Assembly (NCBI RefSeq): GCF_001552275.1
Contig: NZ_BCQW01000013.1
Location: forward strand, 1 to 64,000
Source of the DNA: Amphibacillus sediminis NBRC 103570
GTDB lineage: Bacteria; Bacillota; Bacilli; Bacillales; Amphibacillaceae
DNA: 64,000 bases
Direction: 5' to 3'
Below, piece after piece: positions 43,717-53,200 of this stretch. The position numbers and the translations under genes are program-made. The notes beneath the pieces were generated by a model that saw only the letters and a program-made list of their open reading frames with translations, was not told the DNA's origin and did no database searches. Position 1 is the first letter of the stretch. Each line of letters starts with the position of its first letter.

Positions 43717-43850
43717 TAAAAAAAGGGACCCTCACTAGTTAATGAGGATCAAAGGTTGGTGTCGCCTGAGAACAGGGGGAATGCGACATAAATCGCATTT
43801 TCATCATAAGCTATTGCGATAAAGTACTAGACTTCTTAGTCACAACGAGA
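43717..43850 (-). ncRNA. Possible minus-strand small RNA ending in a terminator
   Basis: On the minus strand, arms GATCCTCA (43750-43743) and TGAGGGTC (43734-43727) are followed by a run of T (43724-43718), a good intrinsic terminator. Just upstream are further stems such as AATGCGA/TCGCATT (43780-43799) and GTCGC/GCGAC pairs. No convincing protein is encoded. This is a prediction from structure only. Confidence 0.35.
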
Positions 43851-44280
43851 TCGAAGAGAAACCCGAGTACTAAGAATAAGATTCACAACTTCCTAAGGTT
43901 ATTGATCATCTCCTTAAGTAGGTCATGATGAATATAATGAAATGATATAATAGACTGATAATTCTGACTACACTTTTGTCAGATCATATCCCAAACTTTT
44001 TAAATTGAAACAATTTCTAGTTTTATACGTGGTATATCCTATTGAAACATTTAAGCTAATGACTCGAACTTTACTCTTTGCTCATTCAGCAGAGGAAGAG
44101 ATTGCGAATCTGTTAAAATCCGTGCGTTGTAAACATCATTCTCCTCCAAGACAAACCACTGGTATGAGGCTTTTAAAGAACCAACTCCTTCTTTGAATTT
44201 TTTAGTTTAATGTGTTTGAGAGTGGGTACATTAGTACTAAACGGAGATAGACGTGATTAATTCAAAGGAGGAATTTACAA
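43851..44280. other. Intergenic region upstream of glycerol dehydrogenase
   Basis: AT-rich, with a TATAAT at 43939-43955 in the sequence GATATAATAGACTG. A 63-codon frame at 44005-44196 lacks a ribosome site and any recognisable motif, so I do not call it. AAAGGAGG just before 44281 is the ribosome site of the next gene. Confidence 0.35.
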
Positions 44281-45384
44281 GTGGACAAGATTTTTGGAAG
44301 TCCTAGTCGTTATGTCCAGGGGAAAGATTTATTATTACGAGCTTCCGAGTATATTGAACCTTATGGAGAGACACTATTAATATTAGCAGATGAAACGGTT
44401 CAAGAAATCTGCGCAAATACGTTAGCTGATCAACTTGAAGAAAGTGAGTTTAACGTTGTAAAGGTGACTTTTAATGGTGAATGTTCTTTTAAGGAAATTG
44501 AACGGATAGCAGAGATTGGCCGAGACCATGAAGTCGAGGCTGTGTTAGGTGTAGGGAGTGGGAAAGCCTTAGATACAGCGAAGGCTGTAGCTCATGAGTT
44601 AAACACGGCTATGTTAATTTTTAATACACTTGCTTCATCTGATGCACCTACATCAGGCTTATCTGTCATTTATACTGAAAATGGTGAGGTCGAAACATAT
44701 CAGTTTTATGATAAAAATCCTGATTTAGTATTGGTTGATACGCGTATTGTTGCTCAAGGCCCAAGTCGCATGCTTGCATCGGGTATTGCTGATGCTTTAG
44801 CTACACTAGTGGAGGCAAGAGCGGCTCAGCAAGCACATGGACAGAATATGTTTGATGGCAAGCCAACTATTGCAGGAATGGCCATAGCTGAGAGATGTGA
44901 AGAAATTTTATTCAAGTACGGGATTCAAGCCTATGCTGCCAATCAAGAAAAAATTGTCACACCTGCACTTGAAGCTGTGATTGAAGCAAACACACTATTA
45001 AGTGGTTTAGGTTTTGAAAACGGAGGGCTTGCCGGGGCGCATGCTATTCATAATGGGTTTACCGTTCAACATGGTAAAATCCATGACATGACCCATGGGG
45101 AAAAAGTTGCTTATGGTATTATCACTCAATTGGTATTAGAAAATAGACCTCAAGCTGAGTTGGAACGTTACATTGACTTTATGCTCAAATTGGATTTACC
45201 ATTGACACTTGAGGCCATTCACCTAGATGAGGTATCAGATGATGAGTTATATAAAATTGCTGAACTTGCGATCGATCCTGATGATACAATGGCCAATATG
45301 CCTTTTGATGTAAGAGCGGATGATGTTGTTGAAGCCATTAAAGCCGTTGACGTCTATGTGAAGGATTATAAAAGACGTCATTAA
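44281..45384 (+). CDS. gldA: Glycerol dehydrogenase
   Basis: This 367-residue iron-type alcohol dehydrogenase has the NAD-binding GVGSGKALDTAKAVA, a TLASSDAPTSGLSVIY stretch with the first metal-ligand region, and metal-binding histidines in AHAIHNGFTVQHGKIHDMTHGEK. It oxidises glycerol to dihydroxyacetone with NAD, or works in reverse during fermentation. GTG start with AAAGGAGG upstream. Family-1 copy G begins at the last base of its stop codon, so the native 3' flank has been displaced. Confidence 0.88.
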   Translation: MDKIFGSPSRYVQGKDLLLRASEYIEPYGETLLILADETVQEICANTLADQLEESEFNVVKVTFNGECSFKEIERIAEIGRDHEVEAVLGVGSGKALDTAKAVAHELNTAMLIFNTLASSDAPTSGLSVIYTENGEVETYQFYDKNPDLVLVDTRIVAQGPSRMLASGIADALATLVEARAAQQAHGQNMFDGKPTIAGMAIAERCEEILFKYGIQAYAANQEKIVTPALEAVIEANTLLSGLGFENGGLAGAHAIHNGFTVQHGKIHDMTHGEKVAYGIITQLVLENRPQAELERYIDFMLKLDLPLTLEAIHLDEVSDDELYKIAELAIDPDDTMANMPFDVRADDVVEAIKAVDVYVKDYKRRH

Positions 45385-45636
45385 TAAAGTGAAACTTCGT
45401 TCAGTGGGGGGGGCGACGCATAGGATGTGCTCGTGCAGACTTGCGACACGACGTCGCGAACTTAGTCAGCTTCTTCTCTCCCCCGCTGAACGTTAGTTGA
45501 ACCAATCTGGCCGTTACTGGCTGTTGGATCTCCCGCGTAGACATGACCTGTTCCCTTATTTCTTGAAGTGGGAGTCTAACAAAAGCCCTTCGATGGGGCG
45601 AGTAATCGCAGCCCCAGCCAGTTACACTACGATAAA
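45384..45636 (-). mobile_element. Family-1 structured repeat, copy G (full length, inverted)
   Basis: Minus-strand copy bounded by ATAAA at 45384-45388 and 45632-45636 (TTTAT on the minus strand). Inserted at the stop codon of the glycerol dehydrogenase gene and before a terminator. Confidence 0.85.
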
Positions 45637-45652
45637 TAAAATAGATTAAGAT

Positions 45653-45690
45653 AAGATGGTGGTGTGATTTTTCACGCCACCATCTCTTTC
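45653..45690. terminator. Bidirectional hairpin between gldA and the kinase gene
   Basis: Arms AGATGGTGGTGTGA and TCACGCCACCATCT pair with one G-T wobble around a TTTT loop. It lies between convergent genes and is now separated from gldA by copy G. Confidence 0.7.
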
Positions 45691-45806
45691 GTATAGGATT
45701 TTTTCAAAAACGCTTGACTATGTCAATCGATATCTTTGAGCAAAATTAGTGAAGTACTGTTGAAAAACAAGTGATAAGAGACTGATGGAGACTCTCTAGC
45801 TTTTCC

Positions 45807-48800
45807 TTATTCAATAAATCGCTCGTTCGGATTCCATTGCTTTTTAGGTACGGTAAAGCTGACTGTTGTACCTGCTTTTAGACTGCTTTCAATCTTTAAA
45901 CCTGTTCCAAATAATTGCTTTAAGCGTTTATTTGTATTTGTTAAACCAATTCCTAAATTAACGTTAGCATTTTGCTGAGAGAGTAATGCTTCAACTTGCT
46001 GCTTGGGCATGCCAACTCCATTATCTTGGATGGTGATACGGTGGTAATCTTTCTCTATTTTAGTCGTTATAGTCACTTTCCCACCCTCAGCCTTTTTTAG
46101 GATACCGTGTCTGATAGCATTTTCAACTAAAGTTTGAATGGATAGTGGTGGCACGAAAACGGAGCTATCTCTCTCTACTTCGATGTGTGATTCAATTCGA
46201 TCACCAAATCGCTCCTGTTCAATATAAATATAGGCCTCTACCAGTTCGAGCTCATCCGTAAGTGAGATCAATTCTTTAGTATTATAAGAGGCAAAGCTTT
46301 TTCTTAAATAAATACTAAATTGGTTGAGAAGTTTAAGCATTCTGGCTGTATCAATTTCACTTAATGAGGCTATCGCATTAATCGTATTAAAAATAAAATG
46401 TGGCTGAATCTGAGCCTGTAACCAGGCCCCCTCTGTTTTAAGCTGATCAGCAATGGATAACTTTAACTTGATCAGTGCGCGCACTCTTGCCATAAGTTCA
46501 TCAGGATTGACTGGTTTTGTAATATAATCATTTGCTCCGACTCGAAAGCCCATTTGAATATCTTCTAATTGACTTCTGGCTGTTAGCAATAGAATAGGCA
46601 ACTCTGATATACTATAATTTTCACGAATTTCTTCGGTCAGCTGGTAGCCTGACATATTTGGCATCATCACATCAGAGATGATTAAGTCAAAACGTCCAGC
46701 TTGAATGTTTTCTAAAGCCTCTTTACCACTTTGAGCTACCTCGACATAAAATGCTTCTTTCAAAATAGAGGTAAGAATCTTTAAATTAATCATATCATCA
46801 TCGACAATTAAGATCTTACCATCACTTTTTGAATCTGTTTGTTTTAGATAGCCAGAATCATAAGGCGTCGGAATAAAATAGCTTGTCACTAACTTTTCTT
46901 TCTTTGATGAATGTAAGGTTTCATGCGTACTAGTGGGTAAAGTAATCGTAAACGTTGTGCCACTTCCAAGCTTTGAATTAACCTGGATAGTACCTCCTTG
47001 TAATTCGATTAGTTTTCGACAAATATGAAGCCCTAAACCTAAGCCACCCTCTGCATGATTGATCTGCCCTTGTTCATAAGGCTCGAAAATACGTTCTTGA
47101 TCTTCTTGACTAATCCCTACGCCTGTATCCGCTACTTTTATAATAGCGTGTTTAAACTTATAATCAGCACGAATGGTAATACTGCCCTCATGTGTATACT
47201 TGAGTGCGTTTTGAATCAGATTAAATAAAATTTGAACGAATCGATTTTCATCTGCATAAAGCTCAGGCATATGTTCAGGGATATCAACATAAACGGCCAC
47301 CTGCTTGTGCTCGATCTTGACCTTAAGCATACCAAGAACAGTCTCCAAGGTTGTAGCAAGGTCAACATTGCGTTGATTTAGTTGCAAATGCTTAGCCTCT
47401 AAACGAGTTAAGTCGGTAATATCGTTTAAGGTATAACGCATTTGTTCGCCAATTTGAATCAGTAATCTTAAATTATCTTTTTCTTCTGATGTTAGTGTTC
47501 CTTCCTCGTTATGCAGCATCGTATAAGCAATATTAATCAAAGCATGCAAAGGGTTACGCAATTCATGAGACGTATGAGCCAGAAACTCATCCTTCTGTTG
47601 ATCAGCCTTTAAAAGCTTTTCCGATTGCTTTTTAACGACATGTATCATATTCAGGTGTTTTCGGATAATTAACATGACCGCAAAAAAGACAGTAAAGATA
47701 AAATCTAATGGATAGAATGGGAAATCTACAATGAACATTTTAATTAAAAGACCAAAAATAATATTCGATACATAGCCGGTTAAAAAAAACAAAACAAAGA
47801 TGGCATCTTGATTATTTGAGCGAATCGCCTTAATGAGTTTCCAATACATATTTACAATAGCCAGTATGTATAAAAGCATTAATAATGCAATTAGAAAAAG
47901 ATAATACTGGATAGGCAAAAGGACAATTGTGACAGAAATGACTGTAAAAATAATGCCGGTTTGTTTTTTCTGACGCTGCCATAGCTGCTCTGAACAGATC
48001 AGTTGTACAAAATTAAAAAATAGAAATAAAATCGTAAAAAAGATTAATAATAAGAGGCGATAGCTATGCTGAATCGGAATAGGCAACTGAATAATAACTT
48101 CATCATCAATCAAAATACTAAGAGCGCTAAATAAGAGAAGTAAGCCATAATAGAGAAACTCGTTTGACTGCCTGCCATTTACAAAAAAATAGACAATAAA
48201 GGCATAAAGACAATGTAAAAGGAAGATGACACTAACAATAATTTGTAGTGTTTCTGTGGTAGTTCCTTCATTTTGTATAGCTGATAACGTTCCAAATTTG
48301 ACAGACCTTGATATCCCTCCAGTAAAAGGGATATCATAGTTAGAAGCGTGAATAACAAGCTCAACTTCTCGTTTCTCAGTCGCAAAAAAAGTCGTAAAGC
48401 TGCCACGACGGTAGTTAAGACTCATAAATGATGTAGTTGGTTCATTAAATGAAGTAATCAATTGCCCATCAACATAGACCTCTGCAGCAGTATGAATCCG
48501 ATTAAACTTTATTCCATAATAAGTTAGTTCACTTACTTCAGGAAGCTGTATTCGTAGCCGATAACTACCATAGCCATAATTAGAAAAAACCTGACTAGGA
48601 TTTAACACAGATTGCCATGATTCTGGCACAGAAATAACCGTTTCAGCTTCAAGATCTTGTGTGGCTCCTGGACTTGGATCAATGAACGTATCAGGATAAA
48701 AAAGCCAATCACCATTTAAAAATATGGTTTGATCATCAAAATGCCAATCCTGGAGATCGATGATCCCATTGCTGACATTTGGCTGATCATAAACACTATA

Positions 48801-48899
48801 ATAATTAGCCCATACGAGCCGCATTCCTAATACTAGGATAATGTATAAGAAAACTAGCAAAAAAAGCTTATTCTTTTTATATGTATGAATTAAGCCCAC
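45807..48899 (-). CDS. Hybrid sensor kinase: 7TMR-DISM sensor, HisKA kinase, receiver and LytS-type kinase
   Basis: About 1030 residues. A membrane segment is followed by an extracellular beta-rich domain (about 30-210, FLNGDWLFYPDTF), seven membrane segments (about 215-415), and HisKA with the phospho-histidine in FLAHTSHELRNPLH (about 447). Then come a first ATPase domain (VADTGVGISQEDQ, GGLGLGLHICRK), a receiver domain (about 695-815, aspartate in LIISDVMMPN) and a second, LytS-type kinase (QAQIQPHFIFNTINAIASL) with its own ATPase domain (VENAIRHGILKKAEGG). I start at GTG 48899, 9 bp after AAAGGGG and just beyond the regulator stop. It probably senses an extracellular ligand and phosphorylates the upstream-encoded regulator. 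Confidence 0.85.
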   Translation of the reverse strand: MGLIHTYKKNKLFLLVFLYIILVLGMRLVWANYYSVYDQPNVSNGIIDLQDWHFDDQTIFLNGDWLFYPDTFIDPSPGATQDLEAETVISVPESWQSVLNPSQVFSNYGYGSYRLRIQLPEVSELTYYGIKFNRIHTAAEVYVDGQLITSFNEPTTSFMSLNYRRGSFTTFFATEKREVELVIHASNYDIPFTGGISRSVKFGTLSAIQNEGTTTETLQIIVSVIFLLHCLYAFIVYFFVNGRQSNEFLYYGLLLLFSALSILIDDEVIIQLPIPIQHSYRLLLLIFFTILFLFFNFVQLICSEQLWQRQKKQTGIIFTVISVTIVLLPIQYYLFLIALLMLLYILAIVNMYWKLIKAIRSNNQDAIFVLFFLTGYVSNIIFGLLIKMFIVDFPFYPLDFIFTVFFAVMLIIRKHLNMIHVVKKQSEKLLKADQQKDEFLAHTSHELRNPLHALINIAYTMLHNEEGTLTSEEKDNLRLLIQIGEQMRYTLNDITDLTRLEAKHLQLNQRNVDLATTLETVLGMLKVKIEHKQVAVYVDIPEHMPELYADENRFVQILFNLIQNALKYTHEGSITIRADYKFKHAIIKVADTGVGISQEDQERIFEPYEQGQINHAEGGLGLGLHICRKLIELQGGTIQVNSKLGSGTTFTITLPTSTHETLHSSKKEKLVTSYFIPTPYDSGYLKQTDSKSDGKILIVDDDMINLKILTSILKEAFYVEVAQSGKEALENIQAGRFDLIISDVMMPNMSGYQLTEEIRENYSISELPILLLTARSQLEDIQMGFRVGANDYITKPVNPDELMARVRALIKLKLSIADQLKTEGAWLQAQIQPHFIFNTINAIASLSEIDTARMLKLLNQFSIYLRKSFASYNTKELISLTDELELVEAYIYIEQERFGDRIESHIEVERDSSVFVPPLSIQTLVENAIRHGILKKAEGGKVTITTKIEKDYHRITIQDNGVGMPKQQVEALLSQQNANVNLGIGLTNTNKRLKQLFGTGLKIESSLKAGTTVSFTVPKKQWNPNERFIE

Positions 48900-48916
48900 G
48901 TGTTTGATCCCCTTTG

Positions 48917-50047
48917 CTAATGATATCTGGCCCATTTCTGATACCAATTGGTAATATTCTCTGATGGAATGACATCTAATTCTCGTTTCATAATTTGTTT
49001 TAATTGTTGATATTGTAAATGCACATGATCGTTGTCATTAAGAAAAGAAAAAACTTTCATTAATTCAAAATGTGCCGCTTCATTTTCGGGTTGAACCCTA
49101 CATATCATCTTATACCAATACTTAGCCTCTTCCCAATTCTTTTGACCTTTAAAGTAATTTGCTAGTTTAAAAGTATGGGTGAGCCAGAGGTTCTGGTAAT
49201 GACATTTAGCTTCTTCTGCCCACCAATAATGATAATCTCCTAGATACTCTCCTTTATATTGTTCAAGTATAACCTGATAAGCCTTAACAGCATTTGGGTG
49301 AAGCTCCGGAAGTGCTTTAACTTTCATTTCCCAATCTTCTAAATCTATGACAACATTTTTCGTAATCAAAATATAGCCTTCGCCATCTCTATTAATGGTA
49401 AGGAAACCGCTATATGGCTCAATCACTTTTCTAATATAGTGAATCGTAATATAGGTTTGGTTATTTGCCTTCTTTGCCTCTAAATTTGGCCATAGCAGAT
49501 CAATGATCCCCTGTTTAATGATTAATTTATTCTTATTATGCAAGAGATATAGAAAAAGTTCCTTTGCTTTGTTGGTACGAAAACTTGGTGTCATCATCTT
49601 TCCACTATGGTTTGAAAAGGCCAAAGTGTTTGTTAATTTAATTTCCAGCTTTTGCTGACGTTTATAGGTAGAGCTAGAGGCCATCCCTTGTTTTTGCTTG
49701 ATTATCCGTTTTATCGTTACTTGAATTCGTTCTTGAGAAATGGGTTTTAAAAGATAGTCTAAAGCATGAATTTCAAATGCTTTGATCGCAAACTCATTAT
49801 AAGCTGTCACGAAAACGATCAGGATGGTTGGGTCATAAGCAATAATGGTATCCGCTAATTCTAGGCCATTTATTTCAGGCATATCAATGTCTAAAAAGAC
49901 AACATCGACTTGATACCCGCTTATAAGTTCTTTCACTTTAGTCGGATTAGTTACTTTCCCGATAATGTTGACCTCTTTGGCTTCGAGCAATCGCTTTTCT
50001 AGTAAGTCTAAAGCAAGCGGTTCATCATCGACAAGAAGCACATTCAT
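48917..50047 (-). CDS. SAPR-type response regulator (receiver + OmpR-like DNA-binding + BTAD)
   Basis: The protein has 376 residues. The receiver domain (1-120) has the DDE acid pair, the phosphoacceptor in VVFLDIDMPEINGLEL and lysine in DYLLKPIS. Residues about 150-235 resemble the winged-helix trans_reg_C fold (FRTNKAKELFLYLLHNKNKLI), and about 245-375 the bacterial transcriptional activator helical domain (YQVILEQYKGEYLGDYHYWW). AAAGGAG precedes the ATG. It is cotranscribed with the hybrid kinase and divergent from the adhesin-sortase genes, which are plausible targets. Confidence 0.85.
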   Translation of the reverse strand: MNVLLVDDEPLALDLLEKRLLEAKEVNIIGKVTNPTKVKELISGYQVDVVFLDIDMPEINGLELADTIIAYDPTILIVFVTAYNEFAIKAFEIHALDYLLKPISQERIQVTIKRIIKQKQGMASSSTYKRQQKLEIKLTNTLAFSNHSGKMMTPSFRTNKAKELFLYLLHNKNKLIIKQGIIDLLWPNLEAKKANNQTYITIHYIRKVIEPYSGFLTINRDGEGYILITKNVVIDLEDWEMKVKALPELHPNAVKAYQVILEQYKGEYLGDYHYWWAEEAKCHYQNLWLTHTFKLANYFKGQKNWEEAKYWYKMICRVQPENEAAHFELMKVFSFLNDNDHVHLQYQQLKQIMKRELDVIPSENITNWYQKWARYH

Positions 50048-50266
50048 CTTTAATTCTCCTTTCCCCTATTTAATAGTAGTATGATTGTCCTCGACAATCG
50101 TAGTTATATTGTAACTATTTATTTTTCTTTGCAAAGAAACTGCATAGTCCTATTTGTTAGTATATCGTAGTGTGCTTTTAAGTTCAAAAGACCCTAAATT
50201 AACTACGACAAAAGTACGGGTTGTGAACTTAGATGCAGATGCAATTTTTTTGGGGGGGAAGGCCTT

Positions 50267-53200
50267 TTGGTTAAAAAGTTAAATGTAGTTGTTTTAATTG
50301 GCTTGCTCTTATTTAACGTAATCGCACAGCCAGGTGTAGTTGCCTATGCAAGTCTACAAGCAGATTTGCCAGAGGATGAACACCATTCAAGTCAAGAGGA
50401 GCATCTACTTGACAATACTTCTGAACACGAGCAAGCCGACGAACAGTTTGATCGTAGTCAAGAGGAACAAGCTGAGCAAGAACAAACCGATCATCAAGCT
50501 ATTGAGACAGAAACAGAAACAGATCAGCAGGAGCTTGATGATCAAGAACAAAGCCTTGCGCAAGAAGAGAATAAGCAAGTAGAGGAAGAAAAGGATAGCT
50601 TAGAGTCGACATCAGTAGATGTAGCCTCTACGGGTAACACTGTTATTGAGGAAAACATTCTTACCTCAGTTAGCCTTACTTTGGCAAATGGCGATCCTTT
50701 ACCAAATCCGATGCCAAATCCTAAGGATGAAGTATTAGATTTGGCCATTCAATATGGATTTGCATTACCTAATGGCCATGGCTATAAAAGTGGGGATAGC
50801 TTTCACTTTAGCTTGCCTGAAATTTTCAAGGTATACAATCAGGTTTCGGGTAATTTAACAACATCAGATGGTGCAACTATCTTTGGTCGTTATACGCTTG
50901 ATATGGATGGTAATATCGAGTTAATCTTTAACGAAATGATTGAAAATAATGATAATATACACGGGCAGTTATCCTTTAGAACCGAAATCAAGGAAGAGCT
51001 TGAAGGCGACTTGGAGCAGGAAATTGAAGTTGAGATTGGTGAAAGTGAAATTGTCAAAATTCCAGTTTCATTCGAATCCAACGTCGCAACTTCAATTGAC
51101 AAAAGAGGTCTGCCTAATCGCGAATACAATGCTGAAAGCATTAGTTGGGAAGTTGACTTTAATAAGAATTTAGACTATATCTCTAATGCGGAGCTTCGAG
51201 ATCCGCTTGGTGAATATCTAGAATTGAGTGGTGACCCTGCTGATACAATTAAACTTTATCATCTACGGGTCCAAATTGATGGTTCCGTTATTAAAGGCGA
51301 CTTAGTTGACCCAGCAAGCTACAGTATAGAACAACATGAAGGGAAAGATTTTAAACTTGTATTCCATGAACCTATTCATTCAGCCTATCGGCTAGAATTT
51401 GCTACGGTGATTATCGATCATGATTCTACTTCATATCAAAATAGAGCAACATTAGTTGGTGATGAGATTAATCCCCTTCATGCAGAGGCTAAAGTTAGAA
51501 CTGGAAGAGGAAAGGTTTTAGAAAAAGTCGCTGTGGATTATGACCCGGTTGCTCAGACCGTTAAGTGGGAAGTACGAATCAATTACAATGAAAAAACAAT
51601 CCCTTCGTCGTTGACCGTCGTTGAAGACTATTTTAGTGATGGTCAGGTTTTACTTGAAGATTCGTTTACTGTTGAACGCATTACCCTAAATGAATCCGGA
51701 CAAGAGATAGCGAGTCAGGAGGTAAGTTCTAGTGCGTATACGTTAAATAACTCAACCAATTCTGACGACGATAAAGGTTTTGTCTTTCAGTTTAATGACA
51801 CGATTGATCAAGCCTATAAGCTAACCTATCTGACTACCTTTGCTGACCGATTACTTGAAGACGGTACAGTTGATAACCAGGTCAGCTTTAATGGTGAAGA
51901 GTCTTCAGCCGGACAGCGGGTAGAGCAAGGGGCAATTAGAAAGTCGCTTGGTGCGATTGACTATCAGAATAAAACGGTTGATTGGCAAATTGTGATTAAT
52001 CGTGATCAACAGGTTATGAATAACGTTGTTCTAACCGATTATTTCACAAATGGTGGTTTAACACTAAACTTAGATACGCTCACGATAACTGAGGGTGGCA
52101 CACCATTATCTAAGGATGATTACAGCGTTTTATTAGATCCGAGTGGTGATCAGTTTACCATAGAATTTCATAAAACGATTGAAAATGAAATTAGAATGAG
52201 CTATCAAACCGACTTTGATTATACAGAGCGTCATGATCTAACGTTAAATCGGTTACCTAATCGTGCCAAAATTACATGGCAAGATTATAGTAATCGTCAT
52301 TTTGAACGTGAATCTGAAGCTATTTTTACACCAGATGTCTATACACAGGAAAATGGACATAAGAGTGGTAGCTATAATGCGATTACCAAGGAAATAACGT
52401 GGACGATTGGTGTTAACTATAATTTATTAGATTTAGATAATGCTAAAGTCGTTGATTTCATTAAGCAAAATCAAAATTTGAACGAGGATAGTATTCGTAT
52501 TTACGAAGGTATTCTAAGCTCAAGCTCTAATCAGTTAACTAAAGGCGAGGATATTACCGATAACTTTGAGCTTCGATTAGGGGAGAGTCAGGGACAGCCA
52601 ACCATTGAAATTGAGTTAGGCGATATTGATTCAGCTTATATTATCGAGTTCACGACATCTTTGGAAGGTGAAATTATTGCTGAAGGCTACGACAACCAGG
52701 CCTTCCTCAACTCAGCCAACTATGACGAAGCAGAGTTAAATGCACGTGTCAGTGTAACTGACGGAGGCAATTATACGAAGAAGATCGGTAGTCAAGATGG
52801 CATGGTCATGAATTGGCAGGTGACGATTAACCCAGGTCAATCAAGCCTACCAGGTCCGGTGATATTACGAGATACGTTAAGTGATAATCAGGTATTACTT
52901 GAAGATGAAATAAAAGTTTATGAAACGAATGTAACAGCTTCTGGTCATTTATCTAAGGCTGCTGAATTAGTTGAAGAGGAAGATTATACACTAACGATTA
53001 ATGAACAGGATGGTCAATATACCCTTAATATTAGTTTTGAGGATGGTATTTCTAGGGCATATATCGTGGAGTATAAGAGCTTTTTAATGGCGGCCGATCG
53101 CGACCATGTAAGTAATGATGCTGTTCTACTTGTTCGAGAAACGATCAAAGACGGAAACATGGATGATTCGAAGGTGTACCAGGTTCGAATCACGACAGGA

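Noticed and set aside
44005-44196. 63-codon plus-strand frame upstream of glycerol dehydrogenase
   Set aside because: No ribosome site, no recognisable motif and uneven composition; probably chance.
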